A DNA stretch of 64,000 nt from Ideonella sp. WA131b (GCA_023657425.1 JAGTJW010000002.1:672431-736430), one strand, 5' to 3'. Shown: positions 25,590 to 34,676, counted from the stretch's first letter. The notes: generated by a model from the sequence alone, not told the origin. Numbers and translations are program-made.

Positions 25590-27306
25590 GTGTGGCCTCG
25601 CCGGCCTGGCGCTGCAGCCAGTCGTTCACCAGGTCATCCAGCACCGGCAGCGTCACGGCGCCGGCGCTCATCACCGCTGCGTGGAAGTCGCGGTGCCGGA
25701 AACGCTGGCCGAGCTGCGCCTCGGCGCGGCGGCGCAGTTCGCGCAGCTGGAGGTTGCCGATCTGGTAGCCCAGCGCCTGCGCGGGCAGCGCGGCGTAACG
25801 GTCGACCTCGCCCTCGATGGTCTCGCTCGACAGGCTCAGGCGCCCGGCCATGTAGGCCACCGCCTGCTCGCGGCTCCAGCCTTGCGCGTGGATGCCGGTG
25901 TCGACCACCAGGCGCACGGCGCGCCACATCTCCATCTCCAGCCGGCCGTAGTGTTCGTGCGGCGTGGTGTACAGGCCCATCTCGATGCCCAGCGTTTCGC
26001 AGTACAGCGCCCAGCCTTCGACGCAGGCGGTGTACTTGACGGCGCCGTAGCGGCGGAAGGCCGGCAGTTCGGCCTGCTCGTTCATCAGCGCCATGTGCAT
26101 CAGGTGGCCAGGCCAGGCTTCGTGCACGACGAGGGCCGGGTGCAGGTAGCTCGGCGCCTTGGACGGCAGCCCGCTGATCCAGAAGATGCCGGCCGACGAG
26201 CCATCGGCGGGGCTGGGCTGCGCGTAGGCCGGCGGCATGCGCGCCGAGACGGCGTCGGGAATGCTCTGCACGCCGTAGGTGATGCGCGGGATGAGGCCGA
26301 AAAACTCCGGGATGCGCCGGTCCACGCGCTTGCACAGGGCCTCGATGCTTTCGCGCAGGGCGTCGCGCGAGGGGGCGATGAACTGCGGGTCCGATGCCAG
26401 GAAGGCGCGGTACCCCGCCACGTTGCCGCCGTAGCCGGCGTCGCGGGCCACGGCTTCGATCTCGTGCTCCAGCCGTGCCACTTCGGCCAGGCCCAGCGTG
26501 TGCACCTCGTCGGGGTCGTCGGTGGTGCTGGTGAAGTGCCCCACCCAGGCGCGGTAGTACGCGGCGCCGGCCGGGCCGTCCACGCAGCTGAGCGAGTCGC
26601 GAGCGCCGCGCGCCACCAGGCCTTCCAGGAAGTCGGCCCACGCCTGCAAGGCCGGCATCAGGGCCGCGCTCACCACACCCAGAGCGCGCTCGGCCTGGGC
26701 CCGCACGGCCGGTTGCGCCGCGGCCGGCGAGCGCTTGAAGGGCGACAGCCAGGCCGAGGCATCAGGCGCTGCGCCCAGGATGCCCCGCGTGTTGGCCGCC
26801 GCGCTCTGCAGCACCACCCGCGGATAGCGGTAGCCGCGCGCGTGGCCGGCCTCGATGTTGGACTGCACGTCGCGCAGGTAGCCGGGCAAGCCGGCCAGGC
26901 GGTCGACGTACAGCGCCGCTGCGGCGGCGTCACCGACGCTGGTGGAGTTGGCCCAGAACATCGCGGTGAAGTCAGGCCCGGCGGGGAACAGCCAGGGCCT
27001 CTGCCACGAGTCGGCAGCGTGCTGTGCGCGCAGCCCGGTCAGTTCGCGCCGGATCAGCGCCAGCGTGGCACGCTCCTGGGCTTGAAGGGGGCCGGCATCG
27101 ATCTGTTCAGCCCGCTTCAGCAACAGCGCGGCATCCTGATCACGGCGCTGGTGGTCGGCCGCTGACTCGCGGAACAGAACGGCATCGGCCAGCGGTTGCC
27201 CGGCGAGCGCGGCCGACAAGGGCAGTGCGTGGCACTCGAAGGCCCAGTACTGCTCGGCCAGCATCGCCAAGGCTCGAGCGGTGGTCTGCGGGTTCTGATG
27301 GGTCAT
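25579..27306 (-). CDS. DUF885 metallopeptidase-like protein
   Basis: A 575-residue DUF885 protein. The characteristic zinc-type motif HEAWPGHLMHMAL and the downstream CVEGWALYCETLGIEMG are present, with YRAFLASDPQFIAPSRDAL in the middle. DUF885 proteins are regarded as metal-dependent carboxypeptidase-like hydrolases, though few are characterised. No signal peptide is visible (start MTHQNPQTTAR). It overlaps both neighbours by 4 and 11 bases, so expression is tightly coupled. The third peptidase-type enzyme of the operon, it supports a peptide substrate. Confidence 0.87.
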   Translation of the reverse strand: MTHQNPQTTARALAMLAEQYWAFECHALPLSAALAGQPLADAVLFRESAADHQRRDQDAALLLKRAEQIDAGPLQAQERATLALIRRELTGLRAQHAADSWQRPWLFPAGPDFTAMFWANSTSVGDAAAAALYVDRLAGLPGYLRDVQSNIEAGHARGYRYPRVVLQSAAANTRGILGAAPDASAWLSPFKRSPAAAQPAVRAQAERALGVVSAALMPALQAWADFLEGLVARGARDSLSCVDGPAGAAYYRAWVGHFTSTTDDPDEVHTLGLAEVARLEHEIEAVARDAGYGGNVAGYRAFLASDPQFIAPSRDALRESIEALCKRVDRRIPEFFGLIPRITYGVQSIPDAVSARMPPAYAQPSPADGSSAGIFWISGLPSKAPSYLHPALVVHEAWPGHLMHMALMNEQAELPAFRRYGAVKYTACVEGWALYCETLGIEMGLYTTPHEHYGRLEMEMWRAVRLVVDTGIHAQGWSREQAVAYMAGRLSLSSETIEGEVDRYAALPAQALGYQIGNLQLRELRRRAEAQLGQRFRHRDFHAAVMSAGAVTLPVLDDLVNDWLQRQAGEATRAA

Positions 27307-28493
27307 GGTTTGGGCTCCGCCGGTGCGCCACGGATGGCCTCGCGCATCACGCCGATCGTCCAGTCCGGGAGCTCGTAGACGAAGTTGTGGCCGGCGCCCT
27401 TGGGCGCCACGACACGCCGCGAGCGCGTGGACGTGGCCAGGTAGCGTTCGCGCGTGGCCGCGAAGAAACGGAACATGCGGCGCGCGTTGGCGTCGCCGCC
27501 GGTCCGGGCTTCGGGCAGCAGCGCGATGTCACCGTCCTCGTCGTCCTTCGGGCCGACCAGCCACACCGGCAGGTCGCCCAGGTCGCGGTCATAGACCACC
27601 GTGTCCCAGGCCACGGCCGCCACGCCTTCGGGGCTGAGTTCGCTGTAGATGGACGCCTGCGCAAAGAAGTGGCCGGCGTTCGCCTGCACCGCGCTGGCGG
27701 CGGCCACCTCGGGCCCCAGCACGGCCCGCGTGGCCTCCATGGCCTGCTTGTAGGCTGGCACCTGGGCCATGCGGGCGTTGTGCCGTTCTTGCAGGTTCAG
27801 GCCGAAGAGCTGTGCAAGCCCGCCCAGCCAGGCGCCGCGGCGCATGTCCTTCAGCGCCGACAGGCGCGGGCCGAAGACGATGGTCTCCAGCGGCGTGGGG
27901 TCGAGCAGCACCAGCAGGTGCACCAGGTCCGGCCGGCGGCGCGCGATGTTGGCCGCGAGCAGCCCGCCGAAGGAGTGCCCGGCCCAGATGAACGGGCCCT
28001 TCTCGCCGGCGCGTTCCAGCGCCAGCACCACTTCGTCGGCCTCGCGCGCGGTGGTGCGCGGGAAGGGGCCGGTGTCGCTCCAGCCGGTGCCTGGGCGGTC
28101 AATCAGGATCGAGCGCGTCTCGCCGCGGAAGGCGCGGTGCAGGTGGTGCATGCCGTAGCCGCTGGCATGGCCGCCGGCGAACCAGACCACGGGCACGTGT
28201 CCGGGCCGCACGATGCCCTCGGCCAGCACGTGAACGCGATAGCCCCCCAGGTCGACCAGCCGGCCCGGCGGCGGCGTGGTCCGGCGTGCACGCGACAAGG
28301 TCCACAGCTGGCGCAGCGCAGCCCCGCCGAGCAGCAGGCCCAGGGCCACGCCCAAGGCGAAGAGCGGCGCGCGCAGCGCGTCGGGCGCCGCCAGCGCCAG
28401 GCCACCGAGGGCCAGACCCGCCAGCGCGGCCACGAGCAGCCCGGCCGCGTCATGGCTGAGCACGGCCAGCAGGGCGTTGCGCCAGCGATGCAC
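27303..28493 (-). CDS. membrane-anchored alpha/beta hydrolase
   Basis: A 396-residue hydrolase. Two hydrophobic segments in the first 65 residues (AAGLLVAALAGLALGGLALA and the APLFALGVALGLLLGGAAL stretch) should anchor it in the inner membrane. The alpha/beta hydrolase domain follows: VVWFAGGHASG, IDRPGTGWSD, the nucleophile GHSFGGLLAANIA and a late APKGAGHNFVYE His. It overlaps DUF885 by 4 bases and follows the MFS gene by 3. The catalytic domain could sit on either side of the membrane. The combination with a transporter hints at processing during import. Confidence 0.82.
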   Translation of the reverse strand: MHRWRNALLAVLSHDAAGLLVAALAGLALGGLALAAPDALRAPLFALGVALGLLLGGAALRQLWTLSRARRTTPPPGRLVDLGGYRVHVLAEGIVRPGHVPVVWFAGGHASGYGMHHLHRAFRGETRSILIDRPGTGWSDTGPFPRTTAREADEVVLALERAGEKGPFIWAGHSFGGLLAANIARRRPDLVHLLVLLDPTPLETIVFGPRLSALKDMRRGAWLGGLAQLFGLNLQERHNARMAQVPAYKQAMEATRAVLGPEVAAASAVQANAGHFFAQASIYSELSPEGVAAVAWDTVVYDRDLGDLPVWLVGPKDDEDGDIALLPEARTGGDANARRMFRFFAATRERYLATSTRSRRVVAPKGAGHNFVYELPDWTIGVMREAIRGAPAEPKP

Positions 28494-28496
28494 GGC

Positions 28497-29807
28497 TCAG
28501 GCCACCGTGCTTGACTTGGACTCGCCAGCGGTGTTGGCCACGCGGCTTTCAGGCAGCCACCAGGCCGCCAGCGCCGCGGCGCCCATGCAGGCCGCAGCCA
28601 TGATCAGGGCCAGGTCGTAGCTGCCCGTGCGGTCGTGCACGACGCCCGCCAACCAGGGCGAGATGCCGCCGCCTGCTGCCGTGGCCACCATCTGCGTGGC
28701 GCTGGCGCGACCGAAGGTGTCTGCGCTGAAGTAGCGGCGCGCCAGCAGCAGGCTGACGCTGTTGTCCCCACCCGAGCACAGCCCCAGCAAGGCGCCGGCT
28801 GCGATGCTCACCCACAGCCCGCCGCCGGCGTAGATGACGAGCGTGGCCATCATGGGCACAGCCATCACGATGACCGCCAGACGCGAGGCCGGCATGCGGT
28901 CGGCCAGCCAGCCCGCAAGCAGGTTGCCGGCAAGGCCGCCCACGCCCACCAGGCTCATGGCGAGAGCAGCCTGTCCAAGGGTGGCGCCCCGGTCCTGCAG
29001 CAGCGCCGCGAAGTGCATGAAGATGGCCCCAACGCCCAGGGCGAACAGCATGTTGAACAGGGCCAGCTTCCACCAGATGGCGTCGCGCAGGAAGGCGGCC
29101 ATCGTCCCGGGGCCGTTGGTCTCGGGCGCCGCCGCCGCTGCGGCGGGTGGTCGAGCACCCGCCGTGGCGGATGCATCCCGGCGCGCCGCCGGGTCGCGTT
29201 CGCGCAGGAACAGGAGCGCCGCCACGCCGCACATCAGCAGGCTCAGCCCCGCCATGACCATGAAGGCCTGGCGCCAGCCGAACTGGGTGATGACGGCCTG
29301 CGTCCACAGCGGATGCAGGATGCCGCCGACGCCGCCACACGCGAAGAGCAGGCCCAGTGCCCGGCCCAGCGAGCGGTCGAACCAGCCTTGCACCAGCTTG
29401 GCCAAGGTCAGCAACGATGCGCCGGCGGCCGTGACCATCAGCGCCAGGCACAGCCCGTAGTACACCCACACGCTGCCTTCCATCATCGAGAAGGCGGCGA
29501 AGTTCAGCGATTGCAGCACCACGCCCACCAGGATCAGCGGGCGCAACGGCACCTTGTCCACCACCCAGCCGGTCAGCGGCGCGACCAGCGGTGTGAACAG
29601 GGTGGCCAGGGTCAGCGCGAAGGCGATCTCGCCGCGGCTCCAGCCCAGGCTCTGCTGCAAGGGCAGCAGGAACAGACCGAAGGTGCTGCCATACAGCGCC
29701 GACACGCCGAACATGGCCAGCACGCCGCTGCCGGCCAGCGCACGCCAGCTGGCGGCGGAGTCAGGGGGCGCGACCGGGGGTGACGGCCGTGAGGCGGTCG
29801 CGTCCAT
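28497..29807 (-). CDS. MFS transporter, OFA/monocarboxylate-type
   Basis: A 436-residue major facilitator with 12 hydrophobic segments. The first helix region (LAMFGVSALYGSTFGLFLLP) and the loop TGWVVDKVPLRPLI are typical of the oxalate/formate antiporter and monocarboxylate porter branch. It starts at 29807, 6 bases after the TonB receptor stop, and is second in the operon. It most likely carries the substrate across the inner membrane after the receptor delivers it to the periplasm. The substrate cannot be read from sequence. Confidence 0.87.
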   Translation of the reverse strand: MDATASRPSPPVAPPDSAASWRALAGSGVLAMFGVSALYGSTFGLFLLPLQQSLGWSRGEIAFALTLATLFTPLVAPLTGWVVDKVPLRPLILVGVVLQSLNFAAFSMMEGSVWVYYGLCLALMVTAAGASLLTLAKLVQGWFDRSLGRALGLLFACGGVGGILHPLWTQAVITQFGWRQAFMVMAGLSLLMCGVAALLFLRERDPAARRDASATAGARPPAAAAAAPETNGPGTMAAFLRDAIWWKLALFNMLFALGVGAIFMHFAALLQDRGATLGQAALAMSLVGVGGLAGNLLAGWLADRMPASRLAVIVMAVPMMATLVIYAGGGLWVSIAAGALLGLCSGGDNSVSLLLARRYFSADTFGRASATQMVATAAGGGISPWLAGVVHDRTGSYDLALIMAAACMGAAALAAWWLPESRVANTAGESKSSTVA

Positions 29808-29813
29808 CCGGCC

Positions 29814-31985
29814 TCAGAAGTCGTAGCGCACCGAGACGTCCAGTGTGCGCGGGCGCTGCAGGTAGTACTGCTGGAAGACCTGGCTGCCGGTGGGCGTGCC
29901 CTGAATGTTCATGATGCCGCGCTCGTCGGTCGCGTTGCTCACGCCGGCCGCCAGCGTCCAGTTGGCCCTGTTGAAGCTCACGCCCAGGTCCACGGTGTCG
30001 TAGGCCGGTGCCTTGTAGAAGGCGGTCAGGTCGATCACCCGTTCACCGACATGCGTGTGGGTGATGTTGAACCGTCCGGCCGAGCCCAGCGGCCCCGAGA
30101 AGCGGTAGTTGCCTTGCAGCGCGGTCTGCAGCTTGGCGGTGCCGGGCAGACGTGCGCCGGAGAAGATGGTGACCTGCTGCTGGCCAGCCAGCGTCTTCAC
30201 GTCCTTCGTGGTCTTGGCGTCGATGCTGGCGAGCGACGCCGCCACGTCGAAGGCCGTGTTGATGCGCCAGCGCAGCGCGGCCTCGAGGCCGGTGCTGCGG
30301 GCCTTGCCGACGTTGCCGATGCCCGAGAAGGGCAGCGAGCCGCGCTGCTCGAAGTAGGTGAACTGGGCGTCGGTCCAATCCAGCAGGAAGGCCGTGAGGT
30401 CCAGTTGCACACCCGCTGCCGGCGACAGGCGCACGCCGGTCTCGTAGTTCCACAGGCTGTCCGACTTGAAGGTCGTCTGCGGCGGCCCTTCGTTCACGCC
30501 GCCGTAGCGGTAGCCCTTGGAAGCCAGGGCATACCACATGTTGTCGCCGAAGCGGTACTTGACGCTGAGCTTGGGCGTGTTCCCGTCGTCACCGCCGGCC
30601 AGCACAGGACCGTTGCTGGGGGCACCGAATACCGTGCCGGTCTGCTGGAAGGCGGTGCTGGTCTTGTAGAAGCGGGCGCCGAGCCCTGCGCTCCAACCGC
30701 CGCCCAGGCTGTATTCGCCGTCGAAGAAGACCGCCTTCTCGGTGCCTTCCGAGGTCGTCTTCAGGTCCACCAGGTCCACGACCCCGAACGCGGCCGAGGG
30801 GTCGCTCTGCTTGGCTGCGCCGCTGCCCTTGTTGGACTGGTAGAACAGGCCGGCCACCCAGCTGAAGGCGCCGCCGGGCTTGCTGCTGATGCGCAGTTCC
30901 TGCGACTTGGCGTCGCTGCTGCTGGCAGCCACGCGCGACACGATCGGCAGCGTCAGCCCCAAGATGGCGAACAGACGCGTGTCGTCGCCGTTGGAGTTGG
31001 CCTTGGTCTTCCAGTAGCCGGTGACGGACGTCAGGATCGCACCGCCCAGGTCGTAGTCCACCGTCAGGCTGGAGAAGTCGAACTGCGAGGTGCCACGGCC
31101 GAGCGAGGGGTTGTCGTGCTCCAGTTTCTTCGGGTCGCCGAAGACGTAGCTGAAGTCGTCCTGCGTGGTCTTCTGCGTGCTGGCCACGAAGGTGGCGGTC
31201 AACTCGCGCACGGGCTTGACGGTGGCCAGTACCCGGCCGCCGGTCTGGCGCACTTCGTTGGCATCCTTGGTGTTGGTGCCCTTGTTGTCGATGTAGCCGG
31301 GCGCCGTGCGGTCGAAGGCCACCACGCGCAGCGCGGCCATCTCACCTATTGGCGCGTTGACCATGCCGTAGAGCGAGCCCGCGGTCTTGCCTTGAGACAC
31401 GCTGCTGGCACCCACCCGCACAGCGCCGCCGAAGGCCTTCAGTTCGGGCTTGGCCAGCAGGAAGCGCACCGCGCCCCCCAGCGAGCCTGAACCGAACAGC
31501 GCGCCCTGCGGCCCGCGCAGCACCTCGATGCGGTCCAGGTCGAAGGGCAGGATGTCGGCCACAAGCCCCTTCCCAATGGGTGATGCCAACGGCACGTCTT
31601 CCAGGTAGGAGCCACTCGGGTTCTGCTGCGCGCCGCCGCTCTCGGGCGAGGCCTGGCTGCTCAGGCCGCGGATGGTGATGCCGCTGCCGTTGGGGTCACC
31701 TCGGTTGAGCTGGACGCCGGGTGTGAGTTTCAGAAAATCTTCCTGGTCACGGGCGCCGCGACGCTCAAGGTCGCTGCCGTCCAGCACCGATACCGTGCCT
31801 GCAACCTCGCGCTGCTTCTCGACACGCTTGTTGGCGGTCACGACAACCCTTTGGGTGTTGTCTTCATCGGCCTTGGCTGGCGGCGCCTGCTGCGCAACCG
31901 CCGACAGCGAGACCAGCAGGCCAGCGCAAGCGAGTGCGGCGCACAGACCGGTTGGGCGGAACGTGAATCGTTGCAGGCTTGTCAT
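29814..31985 (-). CDS. TonB-dependent outer-membrane receptor
   Basis: A 723-residue receptor, first gene of the leftward operon. A signal peptide ends near SLSAVAQQ; the plug shows VVVTANKRVEKQREVAGTVS, ITIRGLSSQ and IEVLRGPQGALFGSGSLGG; the barrel ends in VSVRYDF with the terminal Phe needed for assembly. It is the same broad class as the receptor at 7961. The start at 31985 (MTSLQRFTFRPTG) is followed by a normal signal sequence. The AraC regulator upstream on the same strand is the likely activator. A 32-base-arm palindrome lies between them. Confidence 0.93.
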   Translation of the reverse strand: MTSLQRFTFRPTGLCAALACAGLLVSLSAVAQQAPPAKADEDNTQRVVVTANKRVEKQREVAGTVSVLDGSDLERRGARDQEDFLKLTPGVQLNRGDPNGSGITIRGLSSQASPESGGAQQNPSGSYLEDVPLASPIGKGLVADILPFDLDRIEVLRGPQGALFGSGSLGGAVRFLLAKPELKAFGGAVRVGASSVSQGKTAGSLYGMVNAPIGEMAALRVVAFDRTAPGYIDNKGTNTKDANEVRQTGGRVLATVKPVRELTATFVASTQKTTQDDFSYVFGDPKKLEHDNPSLGRGTSQFDFSSLTVDYDLGGAILTSVTGYWKTKANSNGDDTRLFAILGLTLPIVSRVAASSSDAKSQELRISSKPGGAFSWVAGLFYQSNKGSGAAKQSDPSAAFGVVDLVDLKTTSEGTEKAVFFDGEYSLGGGWSAGLGARFYKTSTAFQQTGTVFGAPSNGPVLAGGDDGNTPKLSVKYRFGDNMWYALASKGYRYGGVNEGPPQTTFKSDSLWNYETGVRLSPAAGVQLDLTAFLLDWTDAQFTYFEQRGSLPFSGIGNVGKARSTGLEAALRWRINTAFDVAASLASIDAKTTKDVKTLAGQQQVTIFSGARLPGTAKLQTALQGNYRFSGPLGSAGRFNITHTHVGERVIDLTAFYKAPAYDTVDLGVSFNRANWTLAAGVSNATDERGIMNIQGTPTGSQVFQQYYLQRPRTLDVSVRYDF

Positions 31986-32127
31986 GGTTCGGGTCCTTCT
32001 CTCAGCGACTGGGCTCAAGACTCCGAGCCACGATAGATGTGAGCACTGGTGTCGGCATTTGACGTTGCACCGAAGATTTAGGCGATCGGCACGGTCTGTC
32101 CCGGATAGCTCGGGCTCCGCGGGTGAA

Positions 32128-32197
32128 CCCTAGGAGCGTGGGCGGCAGAAATCCAGCCCCGCGTTGGGCTGGATTTCTGCCGCCCACGCTCCTAGGG
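32128..32197. repeat. perfect palindrome made of two element ends, abutted at CTAG
   Basis: Two perfectly complementary 32-base arms (32128-32159 and 32166-32197) flank the 6-base loop CGCGTT. Each arm is the same end sequence found at 36381, 36622, 34399 and 44019, starting at CTAG and continuing GAGCGTGGGCGGCAG. The right CTAG supplies the TAG stop of the AraC gene. The hairpin could also act as a terminator for that gene. It looks like a minimal, internally deleted copy of the MITE-like element at 36.4 kb. Confidence 0.9.
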
Positions 32198-33265
32198 GCG
32201 ATCCGCGCCGCCCATGTCCGCTGAGATCAGCGGCCGGTTGAATGGTGCGCGGTGCTGGCGATACTCGCGCGGCGACATGCCCACATGGGCCCCGAATGCC
32301 GAAGCGAAACTGCTTTGGTGTTCATAGCCAACGCGCTCAGCGACCTGGGCAATTGTGAGCGTAGCCTCCAACAGAAGCTGCTGGGCCTCGCGCATCCGGC
32401 GTGCCAGGCAGTAGTCAGCCATCGTCACGCCGAAGGCCTCCTTGAAGACCGCCTTGAGCTTGTTCTGGTTGGTGCCGATTTCGTGCGCAAGGTCGGCGAA
32501 CAGCGGCGGCTTGCGGTAGCTGCGTTCCAGCTGCTGCAACGCCGCGTGGGCCAGTTCAACGTCGCGCAGCCGGTTCAGTGCGCTGCCGCGCAGCAGCGGC
32601 GTGTGCTGCATGGCGTCCAGGGTGTAGGCCACCAGTTCAGCCAGGCGCCCCGCGTACTGCACCACACGCATCTCGCCTTCCAGCCGTGTATCGATGGTGT
32701 CGGCCAGCAGTGCTGCCAAGCGGTGGTCGAGGGGAAACGACGCGATGCGGCCGACCTCGGCCGAGCCGGTGACGGCGTCTCGCACAAGGGGTGGCAGGTC
32801 CGTCAGCTGCAGACCGTAACGTTGCGGAAACGTCGCGGCGCGGAAGAGCGCGACCAAGCCCTGCTGGCGCACACCGCCTGCGATGTCCACGGTCTGTGGC
32901 CTGCCCTTGGGCAGGCAGACCAAGGTGACTTCGGGGCGGTTGAAGACGAGCTGTGCCGAACTGCCCACCTCAAACGCGACGTCGCAACACAGCGACGCAC
33001 GCAACATGATCAGGGCTTCTTCGGTGTCGTAGCGCCAGCGCGCGGTGCGGGGCAGCACACAGTTGATCACCGTGAGCAACAGTCCTTCGTCCACGCGCAC
33101 CGTGTCCGAAGTCCCACTGCCGCCTTCGTGTGCATGCAGCGTACGAACGCCCTGGCGCGCAAAGCGCTTGAAGCTCTTCTCGCTGGCACCGGCCCGGAAG
33201 GCTTCCTGGTCGAAGTCCAGCGGCGACCAAGCCTTCCCGGAAGTAGGAGCGACGTGATGGGGCAT
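32192..33265 (-). CDS. AraC-family transcriptional regulator
   Basis: A 357-residue regulator with a C-terminal AraC DNA-binding domain: LADLAHEIGTNQNKLKAVFK in the first helix-turn-helix and AQVAERVGYEHQSSFASAFG, then GMSPREYRQHR in the second. The N-terminal 220 residues are an effector domain without clear family. The stop codon is TAG within a CTAG that also forms the edge of the palindromic repeat. It is divergent from the M19 dipeptidase (55 bases) and upstream of the TonB-receptor operon, so it probably controls both. Confidence 0.9.
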   Translation of the reverse strand: MPHHVAPTSGKAWSPLDFDQEAFRAGASEKSFKRFARQGVRTLHAHEGGSGTSDTVRVDEGLLLTVINCVLPRTARWRYDTEEALIMLRASLCCDVAFEVGSSAQLVFNRPEVTLVCLPKGRPQTVDIAGGVRQQGLVALFRAATFPQRYGLQLTDLPPLVRDAVTGSAEVGRIASFPLDHRLAALLADTIDTRLEGEMRVVQYAGRLAELVAYTLDAMQHTPLLRGSALNRLRDVELAHAALQQLERSYRKPPLFADLAHEIGTNQNKLKAVFKEAFGVTMADYCLARRMREAQQLLLEATLTIAQVAERVGYEHQSSFASAFGAHVGMSPREYRQHRAPFNRPLISADMGGADRP

Positions 33266-33319
33266 GTGTTCGATTCCCCTAAATCTCTGTGTTCGCAGCC
33301 TAACTGATCGGAGCCCGCC

Positions 33320-34366
33320 ATGGCCTATGGTTCAGCTTCCATGAATCCACCCCACCTGCCAGGCCGTTTTGACGCGGCAACCCTGTTGCGCAGCAGCATC
33401 GTCTGGGACAACCACGGCTGTATGCCAGTGGCACGCCCGCATGACACGTCCTTCTTGCCGCAGTTGGAGCGGTATCGCGCAGCAGGCGTGAGCGCCGTGA
33501 TGCTCAACGTTGGCTTCGGGGACATGGGCATCGAAGAGCACGTGCGCACATTGGCAAGCTTGCGTGGCTGGATCAAGGCGCGGCCAGGAGAGTACCTGCT
33601 GCTGCGCACCGCCGACGACGTCGAGCGAGCGAACGCCACCGGACGGCTGGCTGTCGGGTTCGACATTGAAGGCGCCAATGCCGTGGCCGACCAGCCAAGC
33701 CTGGTGTCGCTGTACTACGACCTGGGCGTGCGCTGGATGCTTTTGGCCTACAACACGAACAACCGTGTGGGCGGAGGCTGCCAGGACGAAGACAAGGGTC
33801 TGACGCCCTTTGGCCGCGAAGTCATCGCGGAGATGGAACGTGTCGGCATGCAGGTCTGCTGCAGCCACACCGGCCATCGCACCGTGCGCGATGTCTTCGA
33901 GGTGGCTACTCGGCCAGTCATCTTCTCGCACAGCAACCCCAGCGCCGTGTATCCACACCCCCGCAACATCCCGGACGACCTGATCCGCGCCTGCGCGGCG
34001 ACGGGCGGCGTGGTGGGCATCAACGGCATCGGCAGTTTCCTGGGCAAGAACGACAACAGCAGCGAGACCTTTGCCCGCCATGTGGACCATGTCGCGCAAC
34101 TCGTCGGTCCGCAGCATGTGGCTTTGGGCCTGGACTACGTCTTCGACTCCCAGGAGTTGGATGACTACTTGTCCAAGATGGCGCACACCTTCCCAGCCGC
34201 GTTGGGGTATGAAAAGGGCCTGCGCATGGTGGCACCCGAACAGTTGGAGGCGATCGTTCTGGCGCTCCAGAGGCTTGGCTACGGCGACGCGGACTTGCGC
34301 GCAGTGTTGGGAGGCAATCTGATGCGGCTGGCCCGGACGGTCTGGAAGTCTGGCGACCCGACCTGA
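33320..34366 (+). CDS. M19 membrane dipeptidase homologue
   Basis: A 348-residue M19 family protein, a close paralogue of 4607-5599. It keeps the His of the first motif (VWDNHGCMP), Glu of DIEGAN, His of CCSHTG, His of IFSHS and Asp of LGLDYVFD. The first motif differs from the classical HxD (His-Gly-Cys here), which also seems normal for this subfamily. GGAG six bases before the ATG supports the start. M19 enzymes split dipeptides, including those with D-residues. Divergent from the AraC regulator, it probably serves the receptor operon at 19.5-32 kb. Confidence 0.88.
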   Translation: MAYGSASMNPPHLPGRFDAATLLRSSIVWDNHGCMPVARPHDTSFLPQLERYRAAGVSAVMLNVGFGDMGIEEHVRTLASLRGWIKARPGEYLLLRTADDVERANATGRLAVGFDIEGANAVADQPSLVSLYYDLGVRWMLLAYNTNNRVGGGCQDEDKGLTPFGREVIAEMERVGMQVCCSHTGHRTVRDVFEVATRPVIFSHSNPSAVYPHPRNIPDDLIRACAATGGVVGINGIGSFLGKNDNSSETFARHVDHVAQLVGPQHVALGLDYVFDSQELDDYLSKMAHTFPAALGYEKGLRMVAPEQLEAIVLALQRLGYGDADLRAVLGGNLMRLARTVWKSGDPT

Positions 34367-34398
34367 AGCGCCGTCGTGCGACGCTCGCACGCAACGAG

Positions 34399-34417
34399 CT
34401 AGGAGCGTGGGCGGCAG
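34399..34417. repeat. solo left end of the CTAG element family
   Basis: CTAGGAGCGTGGGCGGCAG matches the left end of the element at 36381 for 19 bases and then diverges. It lies 33 bases after the dipeptidase stop and marks the left border of the decayed mosaic region. Its orientation is that of a left end; a right end of the same family is at 44019-44049. Confidence 0.8.
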
Positions 34418-34459
34418 GTAAGCTCGGTCGCGGTTCGACGGGTCAGCGTGATCTGCAGG

Positions 34460-34600
34460 AGTGATCTCGAACCGGACCGGGCGCCGGGTCTTGTGCTGCA
34501 GCACGATGGCGCGCGGCGCCACCTGATCCCCATGACCGACATCTCGGGCCTTCAGGGCGACGAGATCGCATCCACGCAGCTTGCTGTCGATGCACATCAA
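34460..34600 (-). pseudogene. tyrosine-recombinase (integrase) fragment
   Basis: Reading leftward, about 47 codons give IDSKLRGCDLVALKARDVGH, a GDQVAPRAIVLQHKT stretch and RRPVRFEIT. This is the conserved core of a common proteobacterial phage-type integrase family, recognised from memory. Both ends are lost: upstream sequence switches to unrelated reading at about 34601, and downstream it runs into the repeat end. It is a remnant and not functional. Confidence 0.7.
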
Positions 34601-34607
34601 GCCGCAC

Positions 34608-34676
34608 GGCGATGCGCGTGTGGACATGGTGCTGCTACCCATCCGTGACGGCCTGACGCTGGCGCGAAGGCGGTGA
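34608..34676 (+). pseudogene. O-methyltransferase C-terminal scrap
   Basis: The 22 codons before the TGA read GDARVDMVLLPIRDGLTLAR, then RR. This resembles the last strand of SAM-dependent catechol/caffeoyl-CoA-type O-methyltransferases, which often end in a LPIGDGLTLAxK pattern. It abuts the integrase remnant directly. It is too short for certainty but fits a mosaic of broken ends. Confidence 0.4.

Noticed and set aside
7961..31985. TonB receptors as siderophore uptake systems
   Set aside because: There are no siderophore biosynthesis, Fe-ABC transporter or Fur-box-like elements nearby. Both are linked to peptidase and hydrolase genes.
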